Below are positions 1 to 7,849 of a stretch of 64,000 nt of DNA, one piece after another. A model generated the notes under the pieces. The model searched no databases. It was given only the letters and a program-made list of their open reading frames with translations, and was not told the origin of the DNA. The stretch is taken from contig NZ_CP013187.1 of the NCBI RefSeq assembly GCF_001444405.1, positions 2,604,001 to 2,668,000 of the forward strand, in the 5' to 3' direction. The stretch is from Pseudoalteromonas phenolica (GTDB lineage Bacteria > Pseudomonadota > Gammaproteobacteria > Enterobacterales > Alteromonadaceae). The position numbers and the translations under genes were made by a program. Every line of letters begins with the position of its first letter. Position 1 is the first letter of the stretch.

Positions 1-25
1 GTCCGCGTTTACAACTTTGTTAGGT
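1..25 (-). repeat. attC site, partial at window edge
   Basis: Only the R'' half is present (core-like GTTAGGT on the plus strand at 19-25). It matches the right half of the attC at 2160-2257 and belongs to the truncated cassette gene at 1-456. Confidence 0.75.
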
Positions 26-456
26 TTTTTATTTGATATACTGCCACGAATTACTTTTACATTTGCACTAATCACCTTGCTAGTCAATAACTTAGGTATA
101 TTACATGATGTTGAAAAGTTTAAATTGCCTCCACTAACCAAAGAGTCTTTAATCATATACTCACATTCAGCAACGAACTTGGAAGTGTCATCAAAAAGCT
201 CTATTTCAATTAATAAGGAGCTATAGTCTAGCCTAGACTTATTCTTAGCGGAGCCAGAAATGAACACTTCATTCTCGCCTTCTATTATCTCTACACTAGA
301 AAACTCTAGATTTCTTACCGTCTCTGTTTCAACATAGATTTGCGAGTATGTACTCTCTGGAGAAGGCCAAAAATAGTAAGTTGCTAAACTGACAATAAGA
401 ACTGATATTGAAAAGCCTAAACCATACAATAATCCTGATATAAATTTAGAAAACAA
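1..456 (-). CDS. Hypothetical membrane-anchored cassette protein, 3' end beyond window
   Basis: The frame is open for at least 152 codons from a TTG at 456 and runs through the attC at the left edge. TTG is chosen because GGAG lies 6 bases upstream and no ATG in frame fits. Residues about 5-28 form one hydrophobic N-terminal segment. The rest is a soluble, beta-rich domain with a stretch (LDYSSLLIEIELFDD) that loosely resembles the FxLYD type of extracellular domain; this is an inference from a few residues. The C-terminal codons visible come from the attC itself. Function unknown. Confidence 0.55.
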   Translation of the reverse strand, partial: MFSKFISGLLYGLGFSISVLIVSLATYYFWPSPESTYSQIYVETETVRNLEFSSVEIIEGENEVFISGSAKNKSRLDYSSLLIEIELFDDTSKFVAECEYMIKDSLVSGGNLNFSTSCNIPKLLTSKVISANVKVIRGSISNKKPNKVVNAD

Positions 457-480
457 CTTTCACTCCATTCTGCGGGGAAA

Positions 481-583
481 ACCTAACGCTTGCCGTAAAC
501 GGCACAAAATAGCAGGCTAAAATTAGCGACGAAGGAGCACAAGCCTGCTGTTTTGTGTCCACGGTGTAACGGCCTTGTTAGTA
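481..583 (-). repeat. attC site 1
   Basis: R' core GTTAGGT (481-487) and R'' end at 577-583 flank complementary arms AGCAGGCT/AGCCTGCT. It is the attC of the cassette gene at 585-965. Confidence 0.88.
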
Positions 584-584
584 G

Positions 585-965
585 TCAGTCCCACCAATTA
601 AACAAAGCTTCACCCATTGTTTGTGGCTTCCAATATTTAATATCAGATTCTAGCATTTTGTCTCTCGCAACAAACGGAGAGCCTAATTCTTCAACTGAAG
701 CTACTCTAATACTAAATGAATTACTTAATATTGAGGAGATAACCTCATTATCAACGAAGTTGAGTTTTTGGTTCGTTGGGTCATAGTCTGAAACGAAAGC
801 CCATTCACTCTGCTCGTTACAAAGTACATAAATCGAGAATTCACTAGCTCTAAGGTTACATGCTATGAAATTTGGAACAACATCAGGAACGAGAACATCA
901 CAGATTGAAGCATCTACTTCCCTCGCTAATCCGAACATTACTCTCCTGAACTCTGATATTTCCAT
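585..965 (-). CDS. Hypothetical cassette protein (126 aa)
   Basis: Complete soluble protein without signal peptide or membrane segment; I recognise no family. It is acidic, with a mixed alpha/beta pattern and a tryptophan-rich C-terminus (ending in NWWD). The ATG lies 5 bases after the upstream R' core (971-977) and has no clear Shine-Dalgarno sequence. The gene fills its cassette and the stop codon sits next to the attC, which supports it as the real reading frame. Confidence 0.7.
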   Translation of the reverse strand: MEISEFRRVMFGLAREVDASICDVLVPDVVPNFIACNLRASEFSIYVLCNEQSEWAFVSDYDPTNQKLNFVDNEVISSILSNSFSIRVASVEELGSPFVARDKMLESDIKYWKPQTMGEALFNWWD

Positions 966-970
966 ATGAC

Positions 971-1072
971 TACTAACGCCTCAATATGGGGAGTATTAAG
1001 CTTGGCTAAAATTAGCGAAGAATGAGCGTCAGCCAAGCTTTAGACGTCCCATCCATAATTGCCTTGTTATGT
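971..1072 (-). repeat. attC site 2
   Basis: R' core GTTAGTA (971-977) and R'' end at 1066-1072, with arms AAGCTTGGCT/AGCCAAGCTT that differ from most sites in the array. It belongs to the cassette gene at 1067-1447. Confidence 0.86.
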
Positions 1073-1447
1073 ACCGATTTTCTCTGAACTTTCAAAGGAA
1101 ACGCGCAAACAAAAGCATTTAATACCATTTTGAAACATATACATAGAACCATCCATTCCTTTTTGTCTATTACCAAAGATAAATGGGAAAAGAGATACTT
1201 TGATTTTTGTCACTTTCTTCTCATTTTCAAAATCACAAATCAGTAAACCAGAACTTTGGATTATTGAGTTGGAAGAAGAGAAATAAGTCTGTTTCACAAT
1301 GGAACCGTCATTCTCAGTCCATTCTCTAATTAACGTACCTGAATAATCGGAGTTAAATTGCAGCTTAACGGTTTCGTCAGTACCATCAGCACTTCCTAGC
1401 CAACTACCGATTACGCCATCTTTTTTAAATGTGAAGTCAGATATCAC
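1067..1447 (-). CDS. Hypothetical cassette protein (126 aa)
   Basis: Soluble, beta-rich protein whose N-terminal half (IGSWLGSADGTDETVKLQF, then YSGTLIREW) looks like a small lipocalin-like barrel of the kind that monitors a 'W..G' strand; the resemblance is weak. The start is GTG at 1447, supported by GGGAG 8 bases upstream. The stop codon overlaps the R'' end of its attC. No transmembrane segment. Function unknown. Confidence 0.68.
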   Translation of the reverse strand: MISDFTFKKDGVIGSWLGSADGTDETVKLQFNSDYSGTLIREWTENDGSIVKQTYFSSSNSIIQSSGLLICDFENEKKVTKIKVSLFPFIFGNRQKGMDGSMYMFQNGIKCFCLRVSFESSEKIGT

Positions 1448-1464
1448 GTCTACACTCCCTCAGG

Positions 1465-1562
1465 TACATAACGCCCGATTAACGGGTAAAAAATTGTGGG
1501 CTAAAATTGAGCGAAGCGAATAGCCCGCAAGTTTTTTATCCCTGTTTAATTGCTTGTTATGC
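1465..1562 (-). repeat. attC site 3
   Basis: R' core GTTATGT (1465-1471), R'' end GTTATGC on the plus strand (1556-1562), arms GGGCT/AGCCC. It belongs to the ORF-less cassette at 1563-1811. Confidence 0.88.
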
Positions 1563-1811
1563 GTTGACACACCGCTTTCAAAGCGCTTGCGCCTGCACCA
1601 GCGAGCTAAACTTTAATTTATAAAAACACTCACCAAACCAAAAATTGCAAAGAAGCGTTCGACTGGTGAATGACATTTCTGGTCACAGCTTAAATTGAAA
1701 AACGAAAAGCCAAGACCAACTTAAAATTTGATTACGCCACTGTACCTAAAAACTGATTTGATGGAAAGACTTGAAGTAAAAACCGTTTTAAAGACAGCAA
1801 TTTAAAGTGAC
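1563..1811 (-). mobile_element. ORF-less cassette, copy 1
   Basis: First of 12 copies of a conserved 249-bp element lying exactly between two attC sites. It has no credible ORF. On the minus strand a stem CATTCACCA/TGGTGAGTG can form, and near its attC the plus strand reads GCTTT-C-AAAGC and GCGC-TT-GCGC. This copy carries a base change in the small TGACC/GGTCA hairpin. Confidence 0.8.
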
Positions 1812-1910
1812 GCATAACGCCGTTGTAACCGGCAAAAAATTGTTGGCTAAAATGTGAAGCGAAGCGTAGCAGCCAACAGTTTTTTGTCCGCGTTGACGAC
1901 TTTGTTATGC
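1812..1910 (-). repeat. attC site 4
   Basis: R' core GTTATGC (1812-1818), R'' end at 1904-1910, arms GTTGGCT/AGCCAAC. It belongs to the ORF-less cassette at 1911-2159. Confidence 0.88.
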
Positions 1911-2159
1911 GTTGACACTCAAATTTAGAAGCGCTTGCGCCTGCACCAATAAGCCAAACTTATAAATTTAAAAACACTCACCAAACCTAAAATTGCAGAG
2001 AAGCGTTCGACTGGTGAATGACCTTTCTGGTCACAGCTTAAATTGAAAAACCAAAAGCTAAGACCAACATAAAATTTGATTACACCACTGTACCTAAAAG
2101 CTGATTTGAAGAAAAGACTTGAAGTGAAAACTGCATTAAAGACAGCGGTTTTAAGTGAC
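1911..2159 (-). mobile_element. ORF-less cassette, copy 2
   Basis: Member of the 249-bp family with both hairpin elements (TGACC/GGTCA and the CAxTCACCA/TGGTGAATG stem) kept. The stretch that reads TATAAA in some other copies is changed here, so it is not a conserved promoter. Copies 1 and 2 are adjacent cassettes, leaving 1448-2251 without a gene. Confidence 0.8.
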
Positions 2160-2257
2160 GCATAACGCCGTTGTAACCGGCCAATAATAGTTGGCTAAAT
2201 TTGTGAGGCACGAACAAAGCCAACTGTTATTTGTCCGCGTTTACGACTTTGTTATGT
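2160..2257 (-). repeat. attC site 5
   Basis: R' core GTTATGC (2160-2166), R'' end GTTATGT on the plus strand (2251-2257), arms GTTGGCT/AGCCAAC. It belongs to the cassette gene at 2252-2569. Confidence 0.88.
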
Positions 2258-2569
2258 TTTCATTTCATGAACAAATTTAAAAGCGCTACCTTTCTTTGCA
2301 GGCTGCCAACCGTCTTGAAGAGCAGACCTGATGCAATTTTCAATATCTTTTGGTGTTACTGGTAACTCTGGGTTTCCAATCCAATTATCACAACGTACCC
2401 AAGGAAATGTTATGGATAAAACTGCTCCAGACTTTTCAGCCAACTCAACTGCTGCTGTCATATGGTTACCAAAAGCACCTTGACTATATGTTGGTTTGCT
2501 TCTAATTGTCCATCTGTACTCGACTGTATCAACAACTATTTTACGTGAACCTTTCTTCGGGATTGCCAT
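2252..2569 (-). CDS. Conserved hypothetical cassette protein (105 aa)
   Basis: Small basic soluble protein beginning MAIPKKGSRKIVVD, with YRWTIRSKPTY next and a C-terminal segment VTPKDIENCIRSALQDGWQP followed by KKGSAF. I recall this pattern from a widespread small hypothetical family whose members start with the same PKKGSRKI motif; no function is known to me. The ATG has GGTGA five bases upstream, and the stop overlaps the attC end. Confidence 0.75.
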   Translation of the reverse strand: MAIPKKGSRKIVVDTVEYRWTIRSKPTYSQGAFGNHMTAAVELAEKSGAVLSITFPWVRCDNWIGNPELPVTPKDIENCIRSALQDGWQPAKKGSAFKFVHEMKT

Positions 2570-2582
2570 ACATCACCAGAAA

Positions 2583-2686
2583 ACATAACGCCTCGCTTAA
2601 CCGGCGCAAAATAGCAGGCTAAAATTAGCGACGAAGGAGCGCAAGCCTGCTGTTTTGCGTCCTTTTGGTTAAAGCGTTTGTTATAT
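2583..2686 (-). repeat. attC site 6
   Basis: R' core GTTATGT (2583-2589), R'' end at 2680-2686, arms AGCAGGCT/AGCCTGCT. It belongs to the cassette gene at 2691-2954. Confidence 0.88.
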
Positions 2687-2690
2687 GCAA

Positions 2691-2954
2691 TTAACCATCA
2701 ATATCACTTAAATCTTTTGCATTATAATCATTTAGCTCTATATACGTTGCTTTATTAAAAAGCCTTATTAAGCACAAAACTGCAAAGAACAAAGCCAAAA
2801 AGAAGTACAAGACTCCCGTTAACTCAAAAAAATCAAAATCTATGCAAACACCATTAGAATGGCACCCATTTCGCGGTAAGCTTTCATATACAAGAAAGGT
2901 AAAAAATAGTGATAAAACAAAATAGATTACGTTTAAAATCACAGACGCCTCCAT
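2691..2954 (-). CDS. Small two-TM cassette membrane protein (87 aa)
   Basis: Two hydrophobic segments (about residues 5-24 and 43-65) flank a short loop with two cysteines (CHSNGVC), which may be exported and disulphide-bonded. The ATG at 2954 lacks a Shine-Dalgarno sequence. A GTG four codons later (2942) has GGAGG five bases upstream and may be the true start, giving 83 aa. No family recognised. Confidence 0.65.
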   Translation of the reverse strand: MEASVILNVIYFVLSLFFTFLVYESLPRNGCHSNGVCIDFDFFELTGVLYFFLALFFAVLCLIRLFNKATYIELNDYNAKDLSDIDG

Positions 2955-2957
2955 TGC

Positions 2958-3053
2958 ATATAACGCTCGATTAACGGGTTAAAAATAGTGGGCTAAAATT
3001 GAGCGAAGCGAAGAGCCCACTGTTTTTAATCCCTGTTTAATTGCTTGTTAGTG
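2958..3053 (-). repeat. attC site 7
   Basis: R' core GTTATAT (2958-2964), R'' end at 3047-3053, arms GTGGGCT/AGCCCAC. It belongs to the cassette gene at 3026-3472, whose last codons lie inside it. Confidence 0.88.
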
Positions 3054-3472
3054 TTAATTTTTCCCATTTCTTCTTGATCTAACGCCCAAATATGAACTCT
3101 CTCTAGTTTAACCTTTGCGACACTAGCAGAAATCACAAATGCTACAGGAGCCATTAGGTAGAGGAATGGGTTTAAACTTAGCAGATAACAACCTACCAAA
3201 TGAGCGAAAACACCGAGGAAGCCAACTGGTAAACGGTGCTTAAACTTGTAACTACGACCAACAAATCTAGCAGCAAAACCAACCATCGCAGGAGGGATTG
3301 CAAACATTACATAAAGAGCGCCTCCCATATCTGCAAATAGAAAATACATTGAAACTGCTGGGATTAAAGCAAAAAAGGCTGCAAAAAAGCCATAAACTGG
3401 TTTTTCATTTTCCCTTAATGCAATTAGTGCGCTTACCATTTCATCTTCTGAAAATCTCAAATTCATCTCCAT
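3026..3472 (-). CDS. Multi-TM cassette membrane protein (148 aa)
   Basis: A short charged N-terminus (MEMNLRFSEDEMVSALIALRE) is followed by about four hydrophobic segments between residues 28 and 117 and a hydrophilic tail. The final residues (NKQLNRD) are encoded by the attC, because the natural stop is missing before it. No family recognised. The ATG at 3472 has only a weak upstream AAG; a second ATG two codons on has GGAG before it but too close. Confidence 0.68.
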   Translation of the reverse strand: MEMNLRFSEDEMVSALIALRENEKPVYGFFAAFFALIPAVSMYFLFADMGGALYVMFAIPPAMVGFAARFVGRSYKFKHRLPVGFLGVFAHLVGCYLLSLNPFLYLMAPVAFVISASVAKVKLERVHIWALDQEEMGKINTNKQLNRD

Positions 3473-3483
3473 ACTTCATTTAA

Positions 3484-3582
3484 CACTAACGCCGTTGTAA
3501 CCGGCTAATAATAGTTGGCTAAAATTTGTGAGGCACGAACAAAGCCAACTGTTATTTGTCCGAGTTTACAACCTTGTTAGCT
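3484..3582 (-). repeat. attC site 8
   Basis: R' core GTTAGTG (3484-3490), R'' end at 3576-3582, arms GTTGGCT/AGCCAAC. It belongs to the cassette gene at 3552-3980. Confidence 0.88.
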
Positions 3583-3980
3583 GCACTACCTCTGAGGTAG
3601 TTTCGCTGAATAAAAACTAAATGCAGAGTTACAAATAGCGGCGCACAAATAAAAGGTAACAAATATAAATTAGTTATACCAACAGCACAGCATATAAAAG
3701 TGGATACTATTACACCTGTTAAAACGTAAACTTTTAAACGATTTGGAGGAGTATTTTCTTGTTCTGGGTGTAATGTTAAAACAAGTAGACTAATTGCCCC
3801 CCAAAAGCCAACTAACCCACCTAATACAAGAAAAACAAACAAAAGAGATTCAGAATGACCTGTGAAAACACCAGCTATTATTGCAGGACTAAAAATCACA
3901 CCAACCGTTAAAATTAATAGAGAAGGCCCAAACCCCACCATAAATTCAACAATGTACAGTAATCTCTTAAATTTCGACAT
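3552..3980 (-). CDS. Four-TM cassette membrane protein (142 aa)
   Basis: Four hydrophobic segments lie at about residues 15-38, 45-68, 83-103 and 104-124, with a polar loop (HPEQENTPPN) between the second and third. The last dozen residues are encoded by the attC. The ATG follows the upstream core site (3985-3991) by only a few bases, with no Shine-Dalgarno sequence. Function unknown. Confidence 0.67.
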   Translation of the reverse strand: MSKFKRLLYIVEFMVGFGPSLLILTVGVIFSPAIIAGVFTGHSESLLFVFLVLGGLVGFWGAISLLVLTLHPEQENTPPNRLKVYVLTGVIVSTFICCAVGITNLYLLPFICAPLFVTLHLVFIQRNYLRGSAANKVVNSDK

Positions 3981-3984
3981 GTGC

Positions 3985-4080
3985 AGCTAACGCTTAGCTA
4001 ACAGGCAAAATTAAATAAGCTATAATCGAGCGAAGCGACGAGCTTATTTAATTTTGTCCTAGTTTAGCGCCTTGTTATGC
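3985..4080 (-). repeat. attC site 9
   Basis: R' core GTTAGCT (3985-3991), R'' end at 4074-4080. The arms AAATAAGCT/AGCTTATTT are unlike the other sites. It belongs to the ORF-less cassette at 4081-4329. Confidence 0.85.
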
Positions 4081-4329
4081 GTTGACAAACAAAATTAAAA
4101 GCGCTTGCGCCTGCACTAATAAGCCAAACTTAAAATTAAAAAACACCCACCAAACTCAAAATTGCAAAGAAGCGTTCGACTGGTGAATGACCTTTCTGGT
4201 CACAGCTAAAATTGAAAAAACGAAAAGCCAAGATCAACTTAAAACTTAATTACGCCACTGTACCTAAAAGCCAATTTGAAGAAAAGACTTGAGGCAAAAA
4301 CCGTTTTAAAGACAGTGATTTAAAGTGAC
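4081..4329 (-). mobile_element. ORF-less cassette, copy 3
   Basis: Member of the 249-bp family. It has small insertions and deletions, for example six A's instead of five near 4217, that shift every reading frame relative to other copies. This argues that the element is not protein-coding. It carries a different attC (site 9) from its relatives. Confidence 0.8.
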
Positions 4330-4432
4330 GCATAACGCCTCGCTTAACCGGCGCAAAATAGCAGGCTAAAATTAGCGACGAAGGAGCGCAAGCCTGCTGT
4401 TTTGCGTCCTTTGGTTAAAGCGTTTGTTAGCA
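4330..4432 (-). repeat. attC site 10
   Basis: R' core GTTATGC (4330-4336), R'' end GTTAGCA on the plus strand (4426-4432), arms AGCAGGCT/AGCCTGCT. It belongs to the gene at 4427-4849 and is the same as attC site 28. Confidence 0.88.
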
Positions 4433-4849
4433 GTACATTATCGAATTTGTTCCTAAATATCCATAACCTCTAATTGTCTCTACTTGAGAAGGCAAACCAT
4501 GTATGGACTCTGATACTGCTTCAATTGGAAAATATAATTTAGGTAAGACAAAACTGTTAGGCTTAGAAATACCAAACCAAAAACCAATAGCTTCACCATT
4601 AAAAAACATGCATGGTTGAGTATTTTCAATTCCAGTTGAAGCAATTTTAATGTAACCGAAGAATTTATTACCCTTGGCATCGGTAAACTTTGCCTTCACA
4701 AGTAAATCAGAATTTGGTTCAAGAGCATCAGATTCAGAGGCTGGACTTATAACTGTTTCATCAACTGTTTCATCTTTCCAGTGCGGAAATTGCCAAATGG
4801 CATGCTCTAGTAGATCTTGAGCTGTTATTTCCCAGATAAATTTACTCAC
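4427..4849 (-). CDS. Hypothetical cassette protein (140 aa), duplicated in the array
   Basis: Soluble protein starting at GTG 4849 (GGGAG 6 bases upstream). The N-terminus (SKFIWEITAQDLLEHAIWQFPHW, cut here) is followed by a beta-rich domain with KAKFTDAKGNKFFGYIKI, suggesting a compact beta sheet. It has the same protein sequence as the gene at 12410-12832, and the downstream attC also matches, while the upstream flanks differ. The stop codon overlaps the attC. No family recognised. Confidence 0.75.
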   Translation of the reverse strand: MSKFIWEITAQDLLEHAIWQFPHWKDETVDETVISPASESDALEPNSDLLVKAKFTDAKGNKFFGYIKIASTGIENTQPCMFFNGEAIGFWFGISKPNSFVLPKLYFPIEAVSESIHGLPSQVETIRGYGYLGTNSIMYC

Positions 4850-4863
4850 GAATCTCCCTGTAC

Positions 4864-4963
4864 TGCTAACGCCGTTGTAACCGGCTAAAAATAGTTGGCT
4901 AAAATTTTGTGAGGTACGAACAAAGCCAACTGTTTTTTGTCCGCGTTTACAACTTTGTTATGT
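4864..4963 (-). repeat. attC site 11
   Basis: R' core GTTAGCA (4864-4870), R'' end at 4957-4963, arms GTTGGCT/AGCCAAC. It belongs to the gene at 4977-5306. Confidence 0.88.
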
Positions 4964-4976
4964 GTAAAATTTCGCC

Positions 4977-5306
4977 TTAATGCAAAATTTCAAATGCCAT
5001 ATAAATCATAAAAATAGAATGGGCACTCAAAATAGATATACATGAAAACATTAGGACTATTAAAGGTTTTCTTTTGTTTTTCATTGCTTTAAACGACAAA
5101 AAGGTAGCAACTCCATATAACAATGGGTAGCTAACTAAGCTAATTGCAACAATCCATCGAGTTATACCATCAAAAAAACCTTTTATTGGAGCGTCGAAAA
5201 CCATAGCAGCATTGATTAAATTAAAAGGCCAAGGAAAAAGCATAAGGCCAAATAAAACTAATGGCAGTGTAAATGCCAACATCCTAAGTAGAGCAACTTT
5301 ATCCAT
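4977..5306 (-). CDS. Three-TM cassette membrane protein (109 aa)
   Basis: Hydrophobic segments occupy about residues 8-30, 48-70 and 81-104, separated by a short loop and a basic KAMKNKRKP turn. No signal or catalytic motif is visible. ATG start; only a weak purine stretch precedes it. Function unknown. Confidence 0.66.
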   Translation of the reverse strand: MDKVALLRMLAFTLPLVLFGLMLFPWPFNLINAAMVFDAPIKGFFDGITRWIVAISLVSYPLLYGVATFLSFKAMKNKRKPLIVLMFSCISILSAHSIFMIYMAFEILH

Positions 5307-5318
5307 TCTTCACTTTAC

Positions 5319-5420
5319 ACATAACGCCTTAATAAACGGCGGAAAATAGTAGGCTAAACTAAGCGAAGAATGAGCGCAAGCCTGCTGTTTTGCGTCCACT
5401 GTTTAATTAACTTGTTATGT
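5319..5420 (-). repeat. attC site 12
   Basis: R' core GTTATGT (5319-5325), R'' end at 5414-5420, arms AGTAGGCT/AGCCTGCT. It belongs to the gene at 5422-5724. Confidence 0.87.
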
Positions 5421-5421
5421 T

Positions 5422-5724
5422 TCAAACCCACAGTTTCCAGCGGTAAAGATTACCCTCGGTTTCAGATGCTAAATCAACATAGCACTCTGTTAAGTGCTTA
5501 AGATGTATAGCATTTAAGTCTGTTTTAATTTTAAAACCTGAGAAGTATATCCCGTCAAGTTGATACTTAATCATCGTATCATGATGTTCCCAATGATAGA
5601 TTTTTCTAAAGTATTCTTTAGCCATTTTCTCGCTAGGAAAGGAAAACACTAATTCGAATTCAGTAGATTCTAAATCAGAGTGAACTTTTCGAAGTGACTT
5701 AACTATTGTTTCGATTCTATCCAT
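5422..5724 (-). CDS. Hypothetical cassette protein, possibly RraB-like fold (100 aa)
   Basis: Small soluble protein. ATG at 5724 is preferred over a TTG two codons earlier. The pattern of an N-terminal helix, a strand with FELVFSFPSEKMAKEYF, a second strand and a C-terminal NLYRWKLWV is reminiscent of the RraB (RNase E regulator) ferredoxin-like fold, in which an FxSE..A..F helix and a final Y..W strand occur. This is only a pattern match. No other function is suggested by the neighbours. Confidence 0.6.
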   Translation of the reverse strand: MDRIETIVKSLRKVHSDLESTEFELVFSFPSEKMAKEYFRKIYHWEHHDTMIKYQLDGIYFSGFKIKTDLNAIHLKHLTECYVDLASETEGNLYRWKLWV

Positions 5725-5736
5725 GCTCAACTTGAA

Positions 5737-5834
5737 ACATAACGCCCGATTAACGGGTAAAAAATTGTGGGCTAAAATTGAGCGAAGCGAATAGCCCGCA
5801 AGTTTTTTTATCCCTGTTTAATTGCTTGTTATGC
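5737..5834 (-). repeat. attC site 13
   Basis: R' core GTTATGT (5737-5743), R'' end at 5828-5834, arms GGGCT/AGCCC. It belongs to the ORF-less cassette at 5835-6083. Confidence 0.88.
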
Positions 5835-6083
5835 ATTGACACACCACTTTCAAAGCGCTTGCGCCTGCACCAACGAGCTAAACTTTTATTTATTTAAACA
5901 CTCACCGAACCAAAAATTGCAAAGAAGCGCTCTACTGGTGAATGACCTTTCTGGTCACAGCTTAAATTGAAAAACGAAAAGCCAAGACCTACTTAAAACT
6001 TGATTACGCCACTGTACCTAAAAGCTGATTTAAAGAAAAGACTTGAAGAAAAAACCGTTTTAAAGACAGCTATTTAAAGTGAC
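5835..6083 (-). mobile_element. ORF-less cassette, copy 4
   Basis: Member of the 249-bp family. It shares the variants CACTCACCGAACC and CGCTCTACTGG with copy 10 (12944-13192), so these two form a subgroup. Copies 4, 5 and 6 are consecutive cassettes, leaving 5725-6878 without a gene. Confidence 0.8.
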
Positions 6084-6180
6084 GCATAACGCCCGATTAA
6101 CGGGTAAAAAATTGTGGGCTAAAATTGAGCGAAGCGAATAGCCCGCAAGTTTTTTATCCCTGTTTAATTGCTTGTTATGC
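6084..6180 (-). repeat. attC site 14
   Basis: R' core GTTATGC (6084-6090), R'' end at 6174-6180, arms GGGCT/AGCCC. It belongs to the ORF-less cassette at 6181-6429. Confidence 0.88.
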
Positions 6181-6429
6181 GTTGACACACCACTTTCAAA
6201 GCGCTTGCGCCTGCACTAAAAAGCCAAACTAAAAATTAAAAAGCTCCCACCAAACTCAAAATTGCAAAGAAGCGCTCGACTGGTGAATGACCTTTCTGGT
6301 CACAGCTTAAATTGAAAAACGGAAAAGCCAAGACCAACTTAAAACTTGATTACGCCACTGTACCTAAAAGCTGATTTGATGAAAAGACTTGAGGCAAAAA
6401 CTGAACTAAAGACAGCGATTTAGAGTGAC
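6181..6429 (-). mobile_element. ORF-less cassette, copy 5
   Basis: Member of the 249-bp family, with both conserved stems present. It differs from its neighbours 4 and 6 by scattered substitutions, so these three are not a recent local triplication. Confidence 0.8.
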
Positions 6430-6527
6430 GCATAACGCCGTTGTAACCGGCAAAAAATTGTTGGCTAAATGTGAAGCGAAGCGTAACAGCCAACAGTTTT
6501 TTGTCCGCGTTGACGACTTTGTTATGC
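6430..6527 (-). repeat. attC site 15
   Basis: R' core GTTATGC (6430-6436), R'' end at 6521-6527, arms GTTGGCT/AGCCAAC. It belongs to the ORF-less cassette at 6528-6776 and matches attC site 39. Confidence 0.88.
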
Positions 6528-6776
6528 GTTGACACACTGCTTTCAAAGCGCTCGCGCCTGCACTAGCTAGCTAAACTTTTATTTATAAAAACACTCACCA
6601 AACTCAAAATTGCAAAGAAGCGTTCGACTGGTGAATGACCTTTCTGGTCACAGCTTAAATTGAAAAATGAAAGGCCAAGACCAACTTAGAACTTAATTAC
6701 GCCACTGTACCTAAAAGCTGATTTGAAGAAAAGACTTGAAGTAAAAACTGCATTAAAGACAGCGATTTAAAGAGAC
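6528..6776 (-). mobile_element. ORF-less cassette, copy 6
   Basis: Member of the 249-bp family. By eye it is identical to copy 12 (17931-18179), including its attC and the unusual GCTCGCGCC and AGAGACGCATAAC ends. Confidence 0.82.
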
Positions 6777-6878
6777 GCATAACGCTTGCCTAACCGGCGC
6801 GAAATAGCAGGCTAAAATTAGCGACGAAGGAGCGCAAGCCTGCTGTTTTGCGTCCCTTGGTTTAGGCACTTGTTATAC
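6777..6878 (-). repeat. attC site 16
   Basis: R' core GTTATGC (6777-6783), R'' end GTTATAC on the plus strand (6872-6878), arms AGCAGGCT/AGCCTGCT. It belongs to the gene at 6879-7388. Confidence 0.88.
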
Positions 6879-7388
6879 CTACTTTACCCAATGGATGTCT
6901 GTAATTACCATATAAGTAAAACCAGTTTTATCAGTAGTTCTGTACGCGCCTTTAGCATTTAAAAGGTAACTTGTGATTGAAGTCATTTCCCAACCATCTA
7001 CCTCATCGGCAGACCATTTTTCATTGATGAGAGCTTCATAATTTTTAGATACACCATACTCTTTCACTTTATGCATTTGGTCTTTTACATTGTCTAAAAT
7101 TGTGTTGTTCGCCCAAGACCAAAGCCAAGTATCAGACTTAGTAGAAACGGAGCCTACGAATTGTACTTTAGCAATAACTACTGGCTTACCGTCGTTGGAA
7201 AACACCAAAGTTCCATTCTCTTGATCCCAATCGAATCGTTCATGCTCTCCGATTTTATACTCAGCCATAATCGACTCTTGCTTTTCTGACAAAGAGTTAT
7301 GAGCAATTGTGACGAAATCCACCCAATCATCCGAAGCATTGGCGCCAGATGCAAATAAACTAAATATTGATGCTATGAGCTTCTTCAT
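6879..7388 (-). CDS. Exported DUF6882-like cassette protein (169 aa)
   Basis: A probable signal peptide (MKKLIASIFSLFASGANA, cleavage near residue 19) precedes a soluble domain. The order VVIAKVQFVGSV, then TWLWSWANNTI, then VKEYG, then DGWEMTSI and AYRTTD, agrees with what I remember of the DUF6882 family, where a W-W-A-N motif is followed by a YG helix. Function of that family is unknown to me. ATG at 7388 has GGGA upstream with good spacing. Confidence 0.72.
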   Translation of the reverse strand: MKKLIASIFSLFASGANASDDWVDFVTIAHNSLSEKQESIMAEYKIGEHERFDWDQENGTLVFSNDGKPVVIAKVQFVGSVSTKSDTWLWSWANNTILDNVKDQMHKVKEYGVSKNYEALINEKWSADEVDGWEMTSITSYLLNAKGAYRTTDKTGFTYMVITDIHWVK

Positions 7389-7401
7389 ACTTTCCCAGTA
7401 G

Positions 7402-7498
7402 GTATAACGCCCGATTAACGGGTAAAAAATTGTGGGCTAAAATTGAGCGAAGCGAATAGCCCGCAAGTTTTTTATCCCTGTTGAATTGCTTGTTATGC
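7402..7498 (-). repeat. attC site 17
   Basis: R' core GTTATAC (7402-7408), R'' end at 7492-7498, arms GGGCT/AGCCC. It belongs to the ORF-less cassette at 7499-7747. Confidence 0.88.
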
Positions 7499-7747
7499 GT
7501 TGACACACTGCTTTCAAAGCGCTTGCGCCTGCACCAACAAGCTAAACTTTTATTTATAAAAACACTCACCAAACTCAAAATTGCAAAGAAGCGTTGGACT
7601 GGTGAATGACCTTTCTGGTCACAGCTTAAATTGAAAAACGAAAAGCTAAGACCAACTTAAAACTTAATTGCGCCACTGTACCTAAAAGCTAATTTGAAGA
7701 AAAGACTTGAAGCAAAAACTGAACTAAAGACAGCGATTTAGAGTGAC
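7499..7747 (-). mobile_element. ORF-less cassette, copy 7
   Basis: Member of the 249-bp family. By eye identical to copy 11 (14827-15075), including the rare GCGTTGGACTGG variant and the GAATTGC variant in the attached attC. Confidence 0.82.
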
Positions 7748-7849
7748 GCATAACGCTTGCCTAACCGGCGAAAAATAGCAGGCTAAAATTAGCGACAAAG
7801 GAGCGCAAGCCTGCTGTTTTGCGTCCTTTGGTTTAGGCACTTGTTAGAT
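7748..7849 (-). repeat. attC site 18
   Basis: R' core GTTATGC (7748-7754), R'' end at 7843-7849, arms AGCAGGCT/AGCCTGCT. It belongs to the gene at 7844-8245. Confidence 0.87.
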
